64,000 bases of DNA from Cheilinus undulatus (lineage: Eukaryota > Chordata > Actinopteri > Labriformes > Labridae): the NCBI RefSeq assembly GCF_018320785.1, contig NC_054881.1:19096275-19160274 (forward strand), given 5' to 3'. Position numbers and translations under genes: made by a program. Positions 60,718-64,000 of this stretch are shown one piece after another (position 1 is the first letter of the stretch; every line of letters starts with the position of its first letter). A model generated the notes under the pieces. That model did not search any database, was not told where the DNA came from, and saw nothing but the letters and a program-made list of their open reading frames with translations.

Positions 60718-62350
60718 ATCCATCCATCATATTGATCCATCCATCCATCTCTCCATCCATCCATCCATCCATCCATCCATCCATCCATCCATCCATCCAC
60801 CCGTCCATCCATTTCCCTTCACTTGGTGGGTCTTAGTGGCATCCTCTCTTACGTGATTCTGAGGCATTCCCAGGCCAGAAAGAATATGAATCCTTTCAGT
60901 TAGTTTTGGTCTACACTTGGGTCTCCTCTTACTTGGACACCACCACAGCTGATTCTATGCAATGCAAACAAGATACAACTCATGACCATTTGTGAAGGTT
61001 GGAACATAGACAGACCATGCCCCTGATAAGCTGCTCTTCACCATGAAACTCTTCATCTGACAGTTTTTTCATTTTTCGTTTACAGGATTATGATTACAAA
61101 TCTGATGAGGCCATTACATTTTGGAGTGAAAATCGCCATCAGATACAGGTGAGTCAGTGTTTATTTTTTAATACACGTGCTGACCTGTTTGGCTGTTTGG
61201 GTGTTGTAAGTTCCCACATACTTTTGAAGATATTTTGTGAGTTAATTTTAAGCCAAAATGACATTTAAAGCATGTGTAACAGAGTAATTTCCCCCTTGAA
61301 GCCATGCATCTATGTTTGTAGTTTATTTTAGTGGCACCATATAACATCAGAAAAAACACAACAAGCTCACAGAAGAACACATTTGCGTCGGTAGGAGAGG
61401 ATAATTATATACTACTCAAAGCTCTTAGCTCAGTGTTTCTTCTGGGCTGTGGGCTGAGTGTCCTGTATTATTATTATTATTCTGCTGTACATCCTTTGGG
61501 CTCCTAATGTCTTTGGCTCACACATTATGTGACACGAAGTAAAACACATTTTTTTTCAAGTATTGCAATTGAAAAAGTGAAATTTTTATAAATTCTAGAT
61601 TCAGTAAGGCATAATGTAATAATAAGTATTTCACACTTTCTTGTTTAAATCATTTATGATTTGGGCCTGTAACTCACAGAAATATAACTGTAGTATCTCA
61701 CAATGTTAGAATATTTCACAAGACTGAAAAACTAAAGATTCAAAATGCAGAAATGCCGCTACCTGAAAAGTATGCACACTAAAAAGGAAGAAACCAGGAA
61801 ACAGGAAAAACATGTAAAAAATGAGAAAGGAAATCCTTAAAGAAATCATCTAATATAATGGCCAAATCCTTTAGTTTGACTTTTTACACTCTTTCATGCA
61901 TGAAGTGCCTGGTTTCTTCCTTTTTTAGTGTGCAGAATTTTCACACTGTTTTCCAACAGCATCCAACACTTCCTGACTGATTGTTTTGGCAATTTTATTC
62001 ATGTCCTGCTGCTGAATTATGTATATATATTTACAAGGGAAACCTCCATTTACAGAGTGAAGGATTACATCTTTAACAGATTCAGTGTGGACAGTGGGTT
62101 TGCACTGCGACATGTCTGATGCTCACATGCTGTTAGGACGTGTTATTACAGAAAAAAGATAGCTTTTTCATGTTAGTCAGTTCTTTGAGATGCACTTGTA
62201 ATGGATCATGGTCTAACATCATTCTTCTGTTGTTTGCCACAGGGTGTAACAGCTGTAAACAACCTACAAGCTCCCTTTAGGAAGTCGGCCAAGTTCAGCA
62301 CTCCCATCAGTGAGCGTCTGGATGAGCCTGAGCCTCTTCCTGATGACTGA
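53730..62350 (+). CDS. spag8: Spag8 / Cfap143, axonemal microtubule inner protein
   Basis: Six exons: 53730-53795, 55600-55759, 56036-56081, 57859-57973, 61086-61148 and 62243-62350. They give 185 residues; all junctions are GT-AG and phases agree. Conserved blocks match the C-terminal half of mammalian SPAG8 in order: NNWAEERAAAALD (residues 17-29), QGHKGILTL (about 40-48), [15 protein letters not shown] (about 106-120), [11 protein letters not shown] (about 131-141) and [13 protein letters not shown] (160-172). The long Gly/Ser/Pro-rich N-terminus of mammals is absent, so the fish protein is short. SPAG8 sits inside doublet microtubules of cilia and sperm flagella. The ATG at 53730 is the only start in the first exon and lies just after an X-box promoter. 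Introns are loaded with transposon debris. ATTAAA at 62398-62403 is a likely polyA signal. Confidence 0.88.
54560..55445. mobile_element. TIR DNA transposon in spag8 intron 1
   Basis: The left end (TACAACCCAGAGTCCAAACA, then AGCTGGGCACTGTGTGAAAT and ATAAATGAAAACAGAATGC) is an inverted match of the right end (…TGCATTCTGTTTATATTTAC, AAAAGTGCCCCAACTTTTG). Total about 880 bp. The inside has transposase-like scraps on the minus strand ([31 protein letters not shown]). It is a common fish family; I do not assign a superfamily. There is a perfect 13-bp-arm hairpin at 54886-54915. Confidence 0.65.
56090..57850. other. spag8 intron 3
   Basis: No recognised repeat or gene. 57782 starts a frame that runs into exon 4 only by chance. 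Confidence 0.45.
57997..58815. mobile_element. hAT-like element with internal tandem repeats
   Basis: It begins 24 bp after exon 4 of spag8 with 'CAGGGGTTCTTAAACTTTTC' and 'GCGACCACC', a hAT-type end. From 58335 to 58805 it is a purine-rich degenerate tandem array of about 20-25 bp units ('AAAAGTGGCAGAAATTGGTT' and variants). There is no open transposase. Confidence 0.6.
58816..59660. other. spag8 intron 4, unrecognised part
   Basis: AT-rich intron sequence; nothing recognised. Confidence 0.4.
59667..59895 (+). mobile_element. Tc1-like terminal fragment, second subfamily
   Basis: 'GTAATGACAAAGTGAAAACA', 'TGAGTATTGAGACGCTTTGC' and 'CCTTGATTGGAGTCC' follow the order of the 5' region of another fish Tc1-like subfamily (CAAAGTGAAAACAGATTTTT … CCTTGATTGGAGTCCACC). 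It has no transposase and is distinct from the subfamily of the other copies here. Confidence 0.65.
60427..60472. repeat. Perfect hairpin, 18-bp arms
   Basis: Arms 60427-60444 (TCAGCTTATCAATGTAAA) and 60455-60472 are exact reverse complements around a 10-nt T-rich loop, inside spag8 intron 4. Flanking 'TTTCTGGTT' is repeated on both sides. Confidence 0.85.
60652..60812. repeat. (CATC)n microsatellite
   Basis: CATC tetranucleotide runs with a duplicated 'ATCATATTGATCCATCC' interruption. The run joins the LINE fragment on its right. Confidence 0.9.
60815..60965 (-). mobile_element. LINE fragment next to microsatellite
   Basis: 'GTGGGTCTTAGTGGCATC', 'GATTCTGAGGCATTCCCAGG' and 'GGGTCTCCTCTTACTTGGAC' match the family at 43655-44260 in the same order. 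No frame remains. Confidence 0.6.
61150..62240. other. spag8 intron 5
   Basis: Non-coding. An inverted-repeat feel around 61690-61930 ('AAAAAGGAAGAAACCAGG' versus 'CCTGGTTTCTTCCTTTTTTAG') suggests a small MITE with ends near 61780 and 61928. Confidence 0.4.
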
Positions 62351-62403
62351 GACAGTACAGCACATTATCACATCACATTCAACCATTACGGGCTAAAATT
62401 AAA

Positions 62404-63635
62404 GAGTCACTAACATTCATCTTCATGATTTGTAAACTTTAAAGAAGATTCCAGTCAAATAGAAAGATCTTGACTCATTTTGTAACCATGGCAAAAATAT
62501 ATCTTGTAGGCCCCCAGTATTCTTGTTCTTACTCACCAAAAATTAGCAGGAAAGCTTATGCACACAGTCTAAATTGCACAACTACACTCTGCAATACATA
62601 TTGGTGCAATTAAGACAGAGCTCTCTTTCTTTCCCTCGCAGGGAAGGAGTTGGGTTTTTTTTTCAAGATTTGGTAGTTTCATTTACTATCTTTGAATTAT
62701 CAGGGGTTGTGTTTTTAAACCAAAAAAGTATTAAACAATTATATTTTTTACTTTATATGGATCGCATTAAAATCAATCAAAGAGCAGAATTCAGACCTTA
62801 AATATCATCACCACTTACATCTCTGTATGAAGTCCAGAAAAGGCAGTCTTATTTATGAAACTCTTTTCAATACAGTAGGTATGAAAAAAGCTTAATGTAG
62901 AGACAGACAAATATGAGCAAAAAGCGATAAAACAGTTTGGTAAAATAAATAATTAAAATTTTAATCAAACAAAATGAAATAAAGACATTAAAAATGGGTT
63001 GACCAGAGTTACCGTTTTGAAAATAGTCTATTGCAGACAATCTCAGACATCACTACTCTAACATTTAGTCTTTAAACCATCCAGACAGAAAACTTCTGAA
63101 CTCACTAAAACAAACTAACAAGTCACTGTTGAGCTGATGTGTTGAGAAACATTTTGCTCCGTGTTTGGCTTCCTAAAAACAATTATTTGCTGTTTCTGTC
63201 AGCACTCAGTGTAACTCTGCTGAGTGTTAACCCAAAGTATTAACAGTGATTCACAGCTGGGTCAGCCAATAAACAATGATGAGAAAAATGAGGTGTTTTT
63301 TCCCTCTGCTAGTCTCTACACTGAGGGATGCCAGTTTGTGTTGATAAATGTGGTAGCTACTTCTTGTCAGCATTTTCACCACTTACACAGAAGATCATAA
63401 ATGATCATACCTCAAACAGCTGCATGCCCACGCCTGGTAAATCTGTTAACTGTGGGAAAAATCACTTTTTTTATAAAGTGTAGGAAACATATTCAACATA
63501 TGTGGATATTTTCTGATGATAATTTCAGTGTAGAAGTCCATTTAGAACTGCTAAGAACTAACTTTTCACCATTACCATTCATTCCTAATGGCTGTCCCCC
63601 ATGTCCTGACCCCCAACAGAAACCCAGGATCACGT
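62404..63635. other. Downstream of spag8, nothing recognised
   Basis: AT-rich intergenic sequence without a supported gene. Confidence 0.45.
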
Positions 63636-63639
63636 GATT

Positions 63640-64000
63640 GCAAACAATCTATAGTGGCGAGTTTTTCTGAACTGGGTCACATTTCTTTATTAAAATGGGA
63701 GCAAAGAACCGTACTGAAAGCTTCTCTTGACTGAAACAAATGTGTTCCCACTTCACCTGATGTTTTTGCTCCATCATTAGTTTTATCCACCAACTAGCTC
63801 CATCACTCATAAACTACAACAGTGCCTCTTCTTCCTCTTCTGGGGCTGCCCATGCCTACTGCCTCATTTTCTGATTGGCCTGTAACGGATTTGACAGACA
63901 AAAGTTTAGTCCAATCACCTTCTGGGAATTGTTTTTAAAAGTTTTGCCCTTCTACACACTTTTTATGGGAGGTTTCCAAGATGAACGTGAAATATATCCC
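63640..64000. repeat. Dispersed repeat family R, copy at window end
   Basis: It matches 20735-21172: 'CCAACTAGCTCCATC', 'GATTGGCCTGTAA', 'GTCCAATCACC', 'TTTTGCCCTTC', 'GGGAGGTTTCC' and 'AAGATGAACGTGAAATATAT' occur in the same order. It runs off the end of the window. Confidence 0.65.

Noticed and set aside
60652..60812. CRISPR-like spaced repeat
   Set aside because: It is a CATC microsatellite in a fish intron, with no unique spacers or cas genes.

Overview
The window is nuclear DNA from a ray-finned fish, most likely a percomorph teleost. The evidence is: short GT-AG introns inside recognisable vertebrate genes; a teleost-type 17-residue melanin-concentrating hormone encoded in one exon; many Tc1-like transposon relics; fish LINE, SINE and hAT debris; and abundant AT, CA and CATC microsatellites. 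No prokaryotic, viral or organellar gene was seen.

Four protein genes are well supported. (1) zfand5 (minus strand, about 1-6480) is a ubiquitin-linked A20/AN1 zinc-finger protein. Four coding exons lie at 772-3068 and an untranslated first exon starts near 6292; its last exon lies beyond position 1. (2) ccnb1 (plus strand, 10122-13682) is complete cyclin B1, 9 coding exons and 400 residues, with all introns in phase 0. (3) pmch (minus strand, 41437-41832) is an intronless prepro-melanin-concentrating hormone of 131 residues with a TATA box. (4) spag8/cfap143 (plus strand, 53730-62350) is a ciliary microtubule inner protein, 6 coding exons and 185 residues, with an RFX X-box motif about 135 bp upstream of the start codon.

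Three weaker coding candidates are listed: a possible terminal exon on the minus strand (39412-39515), a possible internal exon on the plus strand (29776-29967), and a small two-part reading frame at 8479-8946.

The layout is as follows. 1-6.6 kb is zfand5 and its promoter. 6.7-7.4 kb is a degenerate minisatellite. 9.9-14.85 kb is ccnb1 with its promoter and 3' UTR. 14.9-41.3 kb is gene-poor and holds Tc1 fragments, a tRNA-type SINE, a LINE nested in a Tc1 copy, MITE-like repeats and several non-repetitive stretches that could be regulatory. 41.4-41.95 kb is pmch. 42-53.5 kb is gene-poor, with LINE debris, a second array of the 6.7 kb minisatellite, and a striking nested inverted repeat around 51.4-51.8 kb. 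53.5-62.4 kb is spag8, whose introns carry a TIR transposon, a hAT-like element with internal tandem repeats, another Tc1 piece and a CATC microsatellite. The end of the window is a dispersed repeat shared with 20.7-21.2 kb.

The four genes do not form a functional cluster: they act in protein turnover, mitosis, neuroendocrine signalling and the ciliary axoneme. I found no convincing new biological system. The most interesting items are the compound palindrome, the matched minisatellites at two loci, the SINE/LINE shared tail, the alanine-rich insert in Zfand5 and the X-box upstream of spag8. Everything is from reading the sequence by eye; no alignment was run.
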